Assembly: GCA_032173965.1 (NCBI GenBank)
Contig: CM063283.1
Location: 114,131,187 to 114,195,186 of the forward strand
Length of the DNA: 64,000 nucleotides
Direction of reading: 5' to 3'
From: Sitta carolinensis
Taxonomy: Eukaryota > Chordata > Aves > Passeriformes > Sittidae
Shown: positions 46,901-57,189 of the stretch, piece after piece
Layout of the letters: every line of letters begins with the position of its first letter
How positions within the stretch are numbered: the stretch's first letter is position 1
Position numbers and translations under genes: made by a program
The notes under the pieces: generated by a model
Told to the model about the DNA's origin: nothing
Databases searched by the model: none
Seen by the model: the letters and a program-made list of their open reading frames with translations, nothing else

Positions 46901-49900
46901 AAGCAGGAAATTGCTGGATTCACTTCCCAGCTTCTCATTCCCCATCTCAAACTTGTTTCTGAGAGCTGAGTTTTGCAGCTTTCCCATAAAGCTTTCAGCT
47001 CGAACGATTCCCACACAAAGTTAAAGGTTTTAACAAAAGACAGCATCTCCCAGAATGTTCTGGTTTATCCAAGGAGAGACCCTTGATATAAACATCTGGT
47101 TTTCCAAGCCTACAGCTTCTGAGTTTCTAGAGCTCTGGTTTTTCCTGATGTTTTAGCTTTCTGAAGCTTGTTCTCACAGCTTGCCCATAAACACCGAGAT
47201 TGGTTCTGTACTGAAAACTCACGTTTAGAACTCTTTCTGTAAAACAAACTTTCTTTTTTTCCCTTTGATCAATGAAAGTGAAAGAGTTGTCTTTCTTTCA
47301 CCAATCACAGTAGTCTGTGACAAAATATATTAAAAAAAATCATTATTTCTAATAAACAGGCTCAGAATCATCCCTCCAAACCGTTTGGGAGAAAACACCC
47401 ACAAAATCCACCGCGGATTTCCTTTGTTCTCCCCCACGTTTGGGACTTTTCCCCGGGACTGCTGAAAGGATATGCTGGTTGGTGAACGTCACGATGGGAA
47501 CCATGACGTGCTCTGCTTTGGTGACCTCCAGGAAGGTCTGGGACAGCAGCCCCACGCTCATGGTGTCCCCATTCTTGGTGAAGACGATGGCGTCCTTGCC
47601 CAGGCGCATGGAGCCCGACTTGAAGCCGTTGCCGTAGAGCCCCACGGGAACGCGGCCGTTCATCACCGACTTCTCGCTGAAGCCAAAGCTGCAACGGGGA
47701 AACGTGAGGAGAGGGGGGAAAAGAAATCCCTGGGAAACTTCAGACACACCCTAGGCACGGAGGGTTTCAGGCTGAGCTGAAAAGCACACTGCGTGTGACC
47801 CGAGGCCGTGGGAATGCTTCCAGTCTCAGCGATAGCGCTAAAAGTGTGAGCGTGTAGTTGAATAAAAATGTCTGAGATCACAGGGTAAGAGACTGAGAAT
47901 TTAAACTTTTAGAATCTAGTAATAGATATGTAACAAAAGAGAAGTTTCAGAGTGCAGTCTTCTTCTTCACGAGTTTGAATAATTTTGTATAATTACTCGA
48001 GAAAATCGGCAATGTGGAATATAGGTAATTAGTTATTGAGTTAAAATTAAAAATAAGTTAGCTGGCATCTCATAATTACACAGTTTAAGCTTAAAAAGCC
48101 CTGAAAAGCCTAACTCTACACTCCATTTCTACTCTGGTAACATAGAAGCACTCACAGCCAGTAAAGCTGTAAAGGAAATAAGAAATAACAAACATCCAAG
48201 CCCCAACAAGAATTCTGCCTCTTTAATCCTGACCCTGAGGAGAAGAACCTGATACAGCAAGAAGTTCACCTCACAGGCTCAAGAGATTCAAGTGCAGGAA
48301 TTGCCAAATTACTTCACCCAGCTCTCTTGTTTTAGAGGTCAGGGACTGCTGAGCAATGAAATCCTAAAATCACCTGCAGAACACTGCTAAAAACTCAGGA
48401 AAATCTGCTTCCAGCTTTTAAATATGGAAGAGAAATAACAAGCCTGGAATTAGGTGAGAAAGCATTCTTGTGGGATTCTAATAATTATCTTGTACTTTCA
48501 TAATAAATACTAATAAAAGCCCCTAAGCCTGTCTTTTCCCCTCTCCACTTTCTAGAAAATGTTTGATCCATAAATGTTTCATTTCATATCACACTTCAAG
48601 TGAAACAGGGAACTGCATATGGAATTTAGGAAGTTATTCATTATGGTGTCTGACAGAATAACTGCAGTTTGAATTCTAGCTTGCTTAAATTTAAATCTGC
48701 AGGCAGAACAACTTTTTACGCTAAGAGAGAAATTGCTCAAAAAAGCTTTTCCTAGTGTAGAAAGAAGTGAAAAATCAGTTCCAACCCTACAGAATATTTA
48801 AAGATATATTGAGAAAATTATTTAAAAAATAGAAAATTCATTAATTTTTCTACAATTAATATTATTAATATTCCAGTGGGTTTGAGCTGAATCTCCCTTT
48901 TTCCCCTCATTCAATAACTTAAAGTCATTATTATTAATAATAATAACGATTATGATGAGAGTAAAAAAGAAAATATTTGAATTCTGCTTATGTCCACTAG
49001 CAGGCACTACAGAGTTTCCACAGCATTAAGGGAAGAGCTGAGAGGAAAGATAAAAGGAAATTGTGAGGTAAAAGTTCCCTGACAAAGTTACAGGGCAGCT
49101 CCAGCAGCACCTGCCTGCACTGGAGACTCCGAGCAGATTCAGAACCTGCTGCACCTGGACACTGAGGACCCTCAGAAATGCTGAATTTATGAGCAAAATC
49201 AGTGAATTCCCTAGGAGAACGGGGACTAAAGTGAGCAGGAAGAGACCCAGGGGAGGCATTTGAGCAAGGCAGGGGCAGAGGGAGCCCACCTGAGCATTTT
49301 GTGCAGCTTCTCCGAGTTCATGCCGTTGCCGTTGTCGGTGAAGGTCAGGCAGATGTTGTCGCTGATGACGGTTTTGTCGATCCAGATCTGTTTGGCACTC
49401 ACATCTGGATCGTAGGCATTGTCTGGAGGCAAGGAAAGCAAAGAGTGGCAGACTAGGAAAGGAAAGTTCAGCTAAGTGCAAACTTGTTTTAAAGTAAATC
49501 AGAGCGTTAGGAGAACCTCACCCAAACCAACGTGGAATTCCCCAGATTATCAATGGCAGCAACTCAGAGACCAAAAACGGAGCTGGAGGTGAGCAGCTCA
49601 CACCAAAGAGAAAATGAAACCAAGGCAAGGTTCCAGTTTCAGCTCCTGCCTGCAGAGCAGCTGGTACAATGTTTACTTTCTCCCAGCCCTCAGAGAGGGG
49701 AGCTGCAAAATGCTTTAGACTCAACTTTGTGTTTACAGGATGGGAAAGAGTCAAAGAGGAGGGAAAGAGAAACCAGGGAGCCACAAAACCCTCCTGGCAG
49801 CAAAGGCTGGCCCAGCCTCAGCTGCCCCAACACCCCTTGCTTCTATCTCTCCCCCTCATCCCCTGGGATTTGGGAGGGCAGGAAGGGTGGGATGTGATGG

Positions 49901-52900
49901 CACCTCTGCCTCGCTGCCTGTTCTGCACGTTCAGCTGAGAGGCAGAAAAAAACTGGAGCCAATAAAAGGAACCAAGGCTTGGCAGCTTTCCTCCTAGAAA
50001 CTTTCAGTCCAAACTGCATCACAGTGGAATATTTCATAAAATGCATTTCAGCACCACAAAAAGAGGACATATAGCTACAGCTGAAAGTTTGGAAGTATTT
50101 GGAGTGTGAAAGGAGCAGAGATGATTTAAGAGATTGTGCTCCCTAAACAGCCAGGCGTTTCCACAGCCTTTGGTTTCCTCCTTTGGGACAGCTTTGACCT
50201 TCTCCAGGTGAAAAATTCTGGGAGGGCAGGGAAGTTTTTGGGAAGGGCAGGGAATTTTTGGGAAGGCAGGGAAGTTTTTGGGAAGGGCAGGGAAGTTTTG
50301 GAAGGGCAGGAAGTTTTTGGGAAGGGCAGGGAAGTTTTTGGGAAGGGCAGGGAAGTTTTTGGGAAGGGCAGGAAGTTTTTGGGAAGGGCAGGGAAGTTTT
50401 TGGGAAGGGCAGGGAAGTTTTTGGGAAGGGCAGGGAAGTTTTTGGGAAGGGCAGGGAAGTTTTTGGAAGGGCAGGGAAGTTTTTGGGAGGGCAGGAAGTT
50501 TTGGAAGGGCAGGGAAGTTTTTGGGAAGGGCAGGGAAGTTTTTGGGAAGGGCAGGAAGTTTTGGGAAGGGCAGGGAAGTTTTTGGGAAGGGAAGATGTGT
50601 GACCAGAGGAGTTGCTCCCTTTGGCAGCAGCAAAGTGCTCCACGAGCTTGGCTGGAGCCCCAAGACACGCCTTGATTTTTGAGGAACCAGCACAGTCAGA
50701 ACCTGACCGTGGAAAAGAGGAACACTGGAGATATCCAATTAACTCCTGCTCAAAATCAAAGGCAAGGTGATTAACAGGAGCTGATAAACAGATGCACAAG
50801 CCCCAGGTAATGCAGGTAACAGGATGTTCAGCCAGGTCTTCCCCTACCTGATGGAGAAAGGTTTTGGAACAAGAAACAAGAATTATTCCAAAATATTGAT
50901 CACCTACCTATGAGCTCTGCAATTGCACTGAAGGGCCAGGTGTGACTGGTGGAGTTGGTGTGCAAGAACTTTGGGCACAGCTGGAAGAAAGCACAAGCAG
51001 GGACGTTAGTTTGTGCTCTCCAGGGAAGAAAGCAGCCTGTTAAATAAAAGAAGGTCCCATGGAGCTGTTTGGGACAACACTACCAAAGGGCTGTAATTGA
51101 ACTGATTTCTGGGTATTGGCAGGGAACATTATTCATACAGCTCTTGAAGAGGAAACTCAGCACTGTCTCAGCATCTCCTGAGCGTGGGTTGTCATCCTAA
51201 CATTTTATCTTTATAAAAATATAAGGAACTACTGCTAACTAAATGATGCCAGAGGTTACAGGAAACATCAAAGCCGTGCTCCAAACCCAGTAACAGAAGC
51301 TCTCAGATGTTAAAAACTCACATCTTAAACCAGGAGGATTCAAACCTCATGTGAAGAGTGAGCAGCACCCAACACCCTCTGTGGGTGACTGTGCTCACAG
51401 AGACCAAAATCCCCTCTCAGGGGGTGCTTTGTGCTTTCAGCAGTTGGATCTCACACTTTTCATGCACCCAAAGGCACAGCCACAGGCAGAATTCGATGAA
51501 AACATGCAAATAAAGCACCTCTTTATGGGATGTAACCTGGGGATGTTAGTGACTAAAGAACTGCCAACAGCCCCAGCCTAGGCTCATATATATTCACTTC
51601 AGAACCGGGAAAACCAGAACTAAATGTCCAGGTAAGTTAAGGACCTGTCCATGCATTTGGAGCTATTTTAACTGCTACAGCTGATATCTGTGTTTGCATT
51701 ATCCCTGAGGAAACCCGTGGTTCCTCTCCTACAAACCCTTGAACACAAAACCCCTGCACAGATTTGCTCAAGCCCCCCCGCCAGAGTTGTGGTGATGGCA
51801 GAAAAAGCAGCACCAAGGAAAACACAACAGTGAAAACCAGCCCTTGTACCACTGAGCTCCACCAAACCCAGAACATAATCCACATTCTTCTACAGAGAAA
51901 ACCTGAGAGATGTTTTAAAATACCGTGTACATATCCACACTGCATAATTTTGACAGCCTTACTCACGGACAAGCACTTGGATACTTGTATGAAGTGGAAA
52001 TAAAAGCACAAATAAAACCAAGCAGCCACTTGAAAGCTCCAGGGTGAAAAGGAATGATGCTACAAGCAAATCCTAGAGCCCCAAAACAGCCCCCAGAGCA
52101 GGAGAAAGGCACAGGGAGAGGCAGCAGCTCTGCTTTGGAGCAACAGAAAGAGCTGTCACCTCCCTTCTCAGGTCACAGCAGCACATGACACACTTCCAAC
52201 TGCAACTTAATCCCTGCACTTCTCCGTGGAGCACCAGTGGGAGCACACTCCACACTGCTCACTGCCATCTGTGCTTCAGAGCTCCAGGCTCACAAAATCT
52301 GGTGCATGGAGTCAGCCTGAGCCAGGGCACTCCCAACAAACACTCCCAAGTCGTTTGGAATCCAAAAGAAAATTCCTCTGGGTTATTAATGGAAATCTCT
52401 CGTGTGTCACGACATGTGGGCAAAAAGGATCTTTGGATTTCTCTGCTGTACAGGAACTCAGGGGATCCTCAGAGTTTCCCTTCATTGTCACAGACTGAAA
52501 CTCCTTTGTTTTCTAACCTTTGGGATCAAAATCCACCAGATATAACTGCTGGGGTTTTCCCCGCCTGAAATCCCAAAACAAAACCATATTTAAAAATCCC
52601 AGCCCACCACAGGGATGCACATTCAGGGATTTGGCATCTGCTCAGCTCCCTGCCGAAACACTGAACAACTCCAGCCATACAGGAGGCTGGAAGTGCTGGG
52701 TTCTCTTCTGGATTCCCTGCTGGAGCCAGTGCTGGGCTCCCTGGAATCTCAGCAATAGGGACTTGGCAAGAGGCCCTGACTGGGGTTTTGACAGAGACAT
52801 CAACTCACACTTGGGAATCTCACAGAATCCTTGAAGCTGGAATAGCCCTCCCAGCCCATGGAGTGCCAGCTGTGTCCTGTCCCCAGCCCAGAGCTCTGAG

Positions 52901-55900
52901 TGCCACCTCCAATGCCCCTTCCAGGGCTGGGCACTGCCACCCTCCCTGGGCAGTTCCAAGCCCTGCCCACCCTTGCCAGGAAAGGGAAATTCCCCCTGGG
53001 CTCCCCCTGAGCCTGCCCAGCCCAGCCTGAGCCCGTGCCCTCTGCTCCTGTGCCTGGCCCTGTGCCCAGAGCCCTCAGCCCCTGCCTGCCCCTCCTGGCA
53101 GGAGCTGTGCAGAGCCAGCAGGGCCCCCTGAGCCTCCTGTGCTCCAGGCTGAGCCCCTGCCCGGCTCCCCCAGCCCTGCTGGGACTCCCCAGCCCCTGCC
53201 CGGCTCCCCCAGCCCCTGCCCGGCTCCCCCAGCCCCTGCCCGGCTCCCCCGCCCCTGCCCGGCTCCCCCGGCCCCTGCTGGGGCTCCAGCCCCTGCCCAG
53301 CTCCCCCAGCCCCTGCCCGGCTCCCCAGGGATTCTCCGGCCCCTGCCCGGCTCCCCCGGCCCCTGCCCGGCTCCCCCAGCCCCTGCTGGGGCTCCAGCCC
53401 CTGCCCGGCTCCCCCAGCCCCTGCCCGGCTCCCCCGCCCCTGCCCGGCTCCCCCGGCCCTGCTGGGGCTCCATTCCTGCCCGGCTCCCCCAGGGATTCTC
53501 CAGCCCTGCCCGGCTCCCCCAGCCCCTGCCCGGCTCCCCCAGCCCTTGCCCGGCTCCCCCGGCCCTGCTGGGGCTCCATTCCCTGCCCGGCTCCCCCAGG
53601 GATTCTCCAGCCCCTGCCCGGCTCCCCCAGCCCCTGCCCGGCTCCCTCACCTTGTCCCCAGCCCAGAGCCCCAAGTGCCACCTCCAGCCCTTCCTTGGAC
53701 ACCTCCAACTCTCCCTGGGCAGCCCCTACCAAGGCCTACCCACTCTTTCCATTGGGAAATTCCTTCTGGAAAGGGAGAGCACCTTCCCTGACCATCAGAC
53801 AATAGTGAGGAAGGACAGACAGAGCCTCAGTGCCACCCCAGTGGGATCTTCACCAGAAATGTCCTCTTTTTGCCTGTGAACCACATAATTCTGCGTGCAC
53901 AGAAATCAAACCTTGCCTGTGTAACACAACAGCTCCACTCCTCATTTCACTGCTGTGAGCCACAGGGAATTCTGAAAACGTCATCACAGGAATTGTGCTG
54001 ATATTCTCTGGATCTCTGCCTGGGGAAGGCTTTGAGAAAGGCTGGAAGGTGGTTCATGGCGCTGGGAATAGTAACAGGTCCAGGAAGGGCTGGAAGGTGG
54101 GACCTGGAACAAATGGGGTCTTGGCTCATCTATAATAGCTCCCATCCCTAAAAATCCCCCATCCCTAAAATCTCCCACCCCTCAGCAAAAGGCAAATACA
54201 CCCCAGGGAATTCAGGGGGAAGTTCCCTCAGAGCAGACAGCACCCCCTGATCACAGAATTCCAGACAATTCCACCCAGTTCCAAGCCCTGCCACGGGCAG
54301 GGACATTTCCCACCAGAGCAGGATGCTCCAAGCCCCATCCAGCCTGGCCCTCTTCACGCCAGGCACTGCACCAAGGGCACAAAAGCACGTTCAGAACAGG
54401 ACAGTGCTTTAAGGCCATCACTTTTGTAGTTTCCTCCAGAGCAATCCAGCTGTCAGCAACCACTCCCTAATTCCTGATGAACTCACCAGGAAATAGTTGA
54501 GTCCTTTTGTCCCCTTAAACTTCATTCATCAACTAACTTTAATTAGCTCATAATTAATTGAGCTGACCACTCACTTTGCCAATCCAGCTGTTTGGCCTGC
54601 TCATATTTTGCTACTAAGTGGGTTTTCTTTAATAATTTCATTTTTTCTGCCCAGACCAAGTGCAGCCAAATACAACTCGAAGCTGCCACTTCTTCCAGCT
54701 GGGCATATCAGGAATTAAACTGTCCTGAGAACAGCATCTCCTGCAGTTAGAACCAGCAAGTATTGAAGAATAAAGCAGGCAGCTTTATTCTTCAGTTCTC
54801 TCTCAGGCAGCTTCAGGAATTTCAGTTTTCCAAGCAAACCTGAACTGTCCCATCCCTTGCAGATCCTAAGATGTGCACAAATCCCAAACCCCTGCACAAT
54901 TTGCCTCACTTTAGGAGCTTACTGCTTGCACATAATAAAGCTTTTGTTGTGTTACCCATCATCACTACAGTAATTCATGCATTTGAGTCAAAAACACATC
55001 TTGGTCTGTCCTCCATTTATTTCACAATTTCTTGGGAACAACACTGCCATTTTCATGGGATTGTTTAGGCTGGAAAAGCCCTGCCAGCCTATGGGGTGCC
55101 AGCTGTGCCCACCTTGTCACCCTGAGTGCCACCTCCAGGGCTGGGCACTGCCACCCTCCCTGGGCAGCTTTTCCCAAGGCCTGGCCACCCTTTCCAGGGG
55201 GAAATTCCTCCTGAAATTTCTCCTCCCAGCTGCACAGCCCCAGGTCCACTGCTGTGCAATGAACTGCATCAAGGGACCGAGTGAAATTAAAAATATTATC
55301 CTGGATCACTTCCCCGAGCTGCTTCATTGTTCAGCTGCTCAAAACTACTGCCAGAGCAACAGCAGGAGATAAATTCCAGGGTGGGAAGGAGTTCCCAGGC
55401 CCTCCCAGGGCCTCTGAATCCACGGGAAATATTTTATATTCCCAAAGAGCTGCGGCCATCAGCTCTCCCCACCGTTCTCTGCGTTACAAAGCCTTTCACA
55501 AACCTGGTCAAAAATGCATCAGCTGCTTCACCTGAGCAAAGAAAAAAAAATTAAAAAAGAAAAACCCTACAAACCCCACAGCTTTCGCTGGAAAGCCACT
55601 GAATGCAAATTGCAACAGACAAAACCAAAGAGCAGCCTAAAAATAATTCAGAAAGTCAGAAAGTTACCAAGTGCATCTTGTTTCGCCTGTGCATCTGAGA
55701 GTTCAGCTTGGCAAAGCGATCTCAGCCTGAGAACGACTTTAAACCCTGAACTGCCAGATGCAAAGGCTGATTTCTGACACTTTTTCCTCTCAAGAAGAAC
55801 AATAATATGCCTGAAAAAGTAATAATAATCCAAAGCTTTATCTAAAGAAGCAGGACAACCCTGCCGCAATAAAAAAACCCCACAAACTGTGGATTGCAAT

Positions 55901-56930
55901 CAATTGCAAGAATTAAAGGCCTGAAATCAAACCCAAAACGCAATTTTTGTACTTTTACAAGATGATGTTTAGAGCTCATCCCTAGAATCATAGCAACTTT
56001 CATTAGGGTGATGGAAATTGATATTAAGGCAACAGAAATTGCTATTAGGGTAACAGAAATCGATATTAGGTGATAAAACTGCAGACAGAGGTTGGACTCA
56101 ATAATCCCGGAGGTCTTTCCAATCCTAAACGCTTCTGTAATCCCAGCAGTGCCGAGCAAACCCGAACACACCTTTTTCACTCAAATATTTCCTAAGTTAC
56201 TCATCGCAGTACTCCTGCCTCTTATCACTGTTTGAAAGCAAGCTGACGAGCCAGGTGTAGCTCCAGGTGGGATTTCCAGGCACTGACTTGCAACAAACCC
56301 TCCAGCTTCACCTGAAAAAGCAGCTCGAACTGCATTTATAAATAAACCACCACTGGCCACAACAGCCCAGCAACCACGCTGAAAAAGCCCCGAACGGCAG
56401 CGTTTAACCGCGCGAACACTGAACCCCCCCCTCAGACGCAATTAGGGTTAAAATGTAATTAGGCCGCTCGCAATAAAAGCGGTGAAAATCCCGAGTGACA
56501 AGGCGGCAATTAGAGGTCACGGCGCTCAGCAGAGCCTGCGAAATCCCGGCCCCGAGCCCACCCCGTGTCCGAGCACAGCCCTGCCGGCCCCACAGGAGTT
56601 CATTTACCGCAATGGGAGCGGCGAGAAGGACGGCAAAGCCCCGGCCCCGCTTCCCCCCCTCAGAGCCCCGGCGGCGCTCCCCGCCCTCGCTGAGGGAGTG
56701 ACCCTGGAAGTGGCCAAGGCCAGCTCGGGCGGGGCTCGGAGCAGCCCGGGGAGGCTGGAAGGTATCCCCGGCCGTGGCAGCAGATGGGAAGGAGCCGGCC
56801 CGCTCAGCTGCCCCGTCCCGGGAGCGGCGGCGGCGCCGCCCGCCCGCACTCACCGCGCTCAGGCGGATCCCGCCCTGTGTTTTCGCCGCCATCTTCAGGC
56901 CGCGGCCCCGCGCGCGCTTCCGCCTCCCCG
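33535..56930 (-). CDS. MORC3: MORC3, MORC family CW-type zinc finger ATPase
   Basis: Nuclear GHKL ATPase that binds H3K4me3 through a CW zinc finger, forms nuclear bodies and represses chromatin. Coding exons (minus strand, 5' to 3'): 56892-56854, 50980-50908, 49422-49290, 47688-47474, 46850-46703, 46448-46301, 46213-46082, 45856-45737, 45353-45256, 42388-42284, 42181-42059, 41947-41873, 40810-40768, 39860-39676, 39196-38361, 38255-38092, 35145-34992. All 17 phases agree once two bases are restored in exon 15. The predicted length is 930 aa (human 939). Visible motifs: ATPase N-box E35/D38/N39, DNGNG at 67-71, GLYGNG in exon 4, CW cysteines C414/C417/C436/C447 with W411/W420, SUMO-interacting EDVIILEE and SUMO-site-like VVKTE and VKKEE in exon 15, and a coiled coil near the C-terminus. 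Introns 4 and 7 are U12-type. Confidence 0.96.
33552..33557 (-). terminator. MORC3: MORC3 polyadenylation signal AATAAA
   Basis: AATAAA on the minus strand. A second one lies at 33504-33499 and an upstream alternative near 34000. Confidence 0.6.
34992..35145 (-). CDS. MORC3: MORC3 exon 17 (last coding exon)
   Basis: 154 bp. [40 protein letters not shown] then [10 protein letters not shown] and TAA. Nearly identical to the human C-terminus. Confidence 0.98.
35345..35665. repeat. Two-copy tandem duplication, about 196 bp
   Basis: 'atccaaagaaaatccctccc' at 35381 and 35577, each followed by 'gactatcattacaaaaac' and 'tatgttcaagctctgggaac'. In MORC3 intron 16. Confidence 0.85.
36728..37085 (-). 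mobile_element. CR1 copy in MORC3 intron 16
   Basis: 'aatcccagaatccccaggg' 3' terminus, 'tccagtccaacaatcacccc', 'tgggcagctcagcccaagg', 'ctgagcctcctctgctccag' (antisense CR1). Confidence 0.85.
38092..38255 (-). CDS. MORC3: MORC3 exon 16
   Basis: 164 bp. [20 protein letters not shown] and [14 protein letters not shown]. The ~105-bp intron 15 before it is stop-free in this frame and could be misread as coding. Donor GTATCA. Confidence 0.94.
38361..39196 (-). CDS. MORC3: MORC3 exon 15, two apparent 1-base deletions
   Basis: 836 bp. Starts [20 protein letters not shown], then [20 protein letters not shown], then (frame change) [20 protein letters not shown], then (frame change) [19 protein letters not shown] and the coiled coil to RYKSE. 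The frames join if one G is added in the run at 38962-38968 and one base somewhere in 38786-38880. With both, the exon ends in phase 0 as required by exon 16. Confidence 0.92.
39676..39860 (-). CDS. MORC3: MORC3 exon 14
   Basis: 185 bp. [54 protein letters not shown]; a Ser-rich disordered linker. Donor GTGAGT. Confidence 0.88.
40768..40810 (-). CDS. MORC3: MORC3 exon 13
   Basis: 43 bp. A small exon, [14 protein letters not shown], between a GTGCAG acceptor and a GTAACT donor. Phases fit both neighbours. Confidence 0.85.
41060..41745. repeat. Four-copy tandem repeat of 163-181 bp
   Basis: 'ttttattcctaaataaatgt' at 41131, 41298, 41479 and 41642, each preceded by 'caattac' and followed by 'aaagttacacagccaaggt' and 'tctgggacatcccaaa'. 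In MORC3 intron 12. Confidence 0.93.
41873..41947 (-). CDS. MORC3: MORC3 exon 12
   Basis: 75 bp. [20 protein letters not shown] then TYKK; carries the fourth CW cysteine (C447). Donor GTGAGT. Confidence 0.96.
42059..42181 (-). CDS. MORC3: MORC3 exon 11 (CW zinc finger)
   Basis: 123 bp. [18 protein letters not shown] and [15 protein letters not shown]. Supplies three of the four zinc cysteines and the aromatic residues that cage H3K4me3. Donor GTAAGG. Confidence 0.98.
42284..42388 (-). CDS. MORC3: MORC3 exon 10
   Basis: 105 bp. [20 protein letters not shown] then [12 protein letters not shown]; donor GTGAGT. Confidence 0.97.
44030..44095 (+). mobile_element. CR1 3' scrap
   Basis: 'gaggtcttggagggctttt' + 'ccaaccttaatgatcctggg' + 'attc', sense CR1 end. 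Confidence 0.7.
44560..45150. other. AT-rich stretch in MORC3 intron 9
   Basis: Dominated by 'ttattt' and 'aataat' words including short direct repeats of 'cttatttcataataa'. No element was recognised. Confidence 0.5.
45256..45353 (-). CDS. MORC3: MORC3 exon 9
   Basis: 98 bp. [20 protein letters not shown] then [12 protein letters not shown]; donor GTATTT. Confidence 0.97.
45737..45856 (-). CDS. MORC3: MORC3 exon 8
   Basis: 120 bp. [40 protein letters not shown]. Preceded by a U12 branch site. Donor GTAAGG. Confidence 0.96.
45857..46081 (-). other. MORC3: U12-type GT-AG intron (MORC3 intron 7)
   Basis: 5' splice site GTATCCTTTAAC at 46081-46070. Branch-site match TTCCTTAAT at 45877-45869, 13 nt from the AAAG acceptor. 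No long pyrimidine tract. These are the diagnostic marks of minor-spliceosome introns. Confidence 0.85.
46082..46213 (-). CDS. MORC3: MORC3 exon 7
   Basis: 132 bp. [40 protein letters not shown] then KFLN. Ends at a GTATCCTTT U12 donor. Confidence 0.95.
46301..46448 (-). CDS. MORC3: MORC3 exon 6
   Basis: 148 bp. [19 protein letters not shown] through [16 protein letters not shown]; donor GTACGT, phase 0. Confidence 0.95.
46703..46850 (-). CDS. MORC3: MORC3 exon 5
   Basis: 148 bp, starting GGCAGATCAGTG after an AC acceptor. Encodes [36 protein letters not shown] and IIWNLR, aligning without gaps to human HRQMINLAES. Donor GTAAGA. Confidence 0.95.
46851..47473 (-). other. MORC3: U12-type AT-AC intron (MORC3 intron 4)
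   Basis: 5' splice site ATATCCTTTC at 47473-47464. Branch-site match TCCTTAAC at 46869-46862, 12 nt before the terminal AC at 46852-46851. Joining at these points gives a gap-free alignment to MORC3; a GT-AG alternative does not. Confidence 0.9.
47474..47688 (-). CDS. MORC3: MORC3 exon 4
   Basis: 215 bp. [38 protein letters not shown] and [17 protein letters not shown]. Ends ...AACCAGC at an AT-type U12 donor, so the ORF that runs on past 47474 is intronic. Confidence 0.95.
49290..49422 (-). CDS. MORC3: MORC3 exon 3
   Basis: 133 bp. [19 protein letters not shown] through TFTDNGNGM and LHKML, with the Mg-ATP-binding D38/N39 and D67xG69xG71. Donor GTGGGC. Confidence 0.97.
50225..50592. repeat. 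21-bp minisatellite in MORC3 intron 2
   Basis: About 17 copies of 'gggcagggaagtttttggga' + 'a'. The unit is divisible by three and stop-free, so artefactual ORFs of 110-230 codons appear on both strands. Confidence 0.95.
50908..50980 (-). CDS. MORC3: MORC3 exon 2
   Basis: 73 bp. [20 protein letters not shown] then AELI: start of the GHKL fold and the N-box glutamate. Donor GTAGGT. Confidence 0.97.
52815..53680 (-). mobile_element. CR1 copy with expanded GC minisatellite, MORC3 intron 1
   Basis: CR1 terminus 'ctcacagaatccttgaagct' at 52819, the 177-bp module at 53003-53179, and the 20-bp array at 53152-53650, ending in further CR1-like 'ctccctgggcagccccta'. Confidence 0.85.
53152..53650 (+). 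repeat. 20-bp GC-rich minisatellite
   Basis: Tandem CCAGCCCCTGCCCGGCTCCC and variants including 'cagggattctccag' and 'tgctggggctccattc'. The same unit and variant types occur in the arrays at 4.8 and 57.7 kb. Confidence 0.95.
54252..54365 (-). mobile_element. CR1 3' fragment
   Basis: 'atcacagaattccagacaat' + 'tccacccagttccaagccc', 'aggatgctccaagccccatc', antisense CR1. Confidence 0.8.
55062..55240 (-). mobile_element. CR1 3' fragment
   Basis: 'tgtttaggctggaaaagccc' + 'tgccagcctatggggtgcc', 'actgccaccctccctgggc', antisense CR1 of the same subfamily as at 4466. Confidence 0.85.
56088..56146 (+). mobile_element. CR1 3' scrap
   Basis: 'aggttggactcaataatccc' + 'ggaggtctttccaatcctaa', sense CR1 terminus. 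Confidence 0.8.
56854..56892 (-). CDS. MORC3: MORC3 exon 1 (coding part)
   Basis: ATG at 56892-56890 begins [13 protein letters not shown], matching human MAAQPPRGIRLSA. Donor GTGAGT. The 5' UTR extends into the CpG island. Confidence 0.95.
56885..56895 (-). promoter_or_regulatory. MORC3: YY1-type site overlapping the MORC3 start codon
   Basis: AAGATGGCGGC on the minus strand contains the initiator ATG. This is the full YY1 consensus in the position and orientation common among TATA-less genes. Confidence 0.7.
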
Positions 56931-57189
56931 CGCTCCCTTTCGCGTTTCCGGCGCCGGGCGCGCGCACGCGGGGGCGGGGCTTGGACGGGGTGAGGCCACG
57001 CCCCTTTCTGCCCGGGGGGCGGGGCTGGGGCTGAGGGGGCGCTGAGGGGATGGCGGCGGCGGCGGGGCGGGCAGAGCAGGCAGAGCGGAGCGCGGCGGGG
57101 GAAAAGGGCGGTGAGAGCGTCCCGCAGGCCGGCCAGGGCAGCGTCCGCGCCTTGGCACCAGCCCGGAGCGCTGGGTGACAGGTGATAGC

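Larger units (their letters stand above)
56600..57130 (-). promoter_or_regulatory. MORC3: CpG island promoter of MORC3
   Basis: The most CpG-dense part of the window, with GC boxes 'ggggcggggc' near 56971 and 57013 and several CGCG words. It covers the 5' UTR, exon 1 and the start of intron 1. No TATA box is seen. Confidence 0.85.

Noticed and set aside
50034..50799. Lys/Pro/Phe-rich ORFs of 180-234 codons on the minus strand
   Set aside because: 21-bp minisatellite read in frame. Not flanked by usable splice sites and not present in MORC3 proteins.
52800..53879. Pro/Ala-rich and Gly/Arg-rich ORFs on both strands (up to 310 codons)
   Set aside because: Artefacts of the stop-free GC minisatellite in CR1 within MORC3 intron 1.
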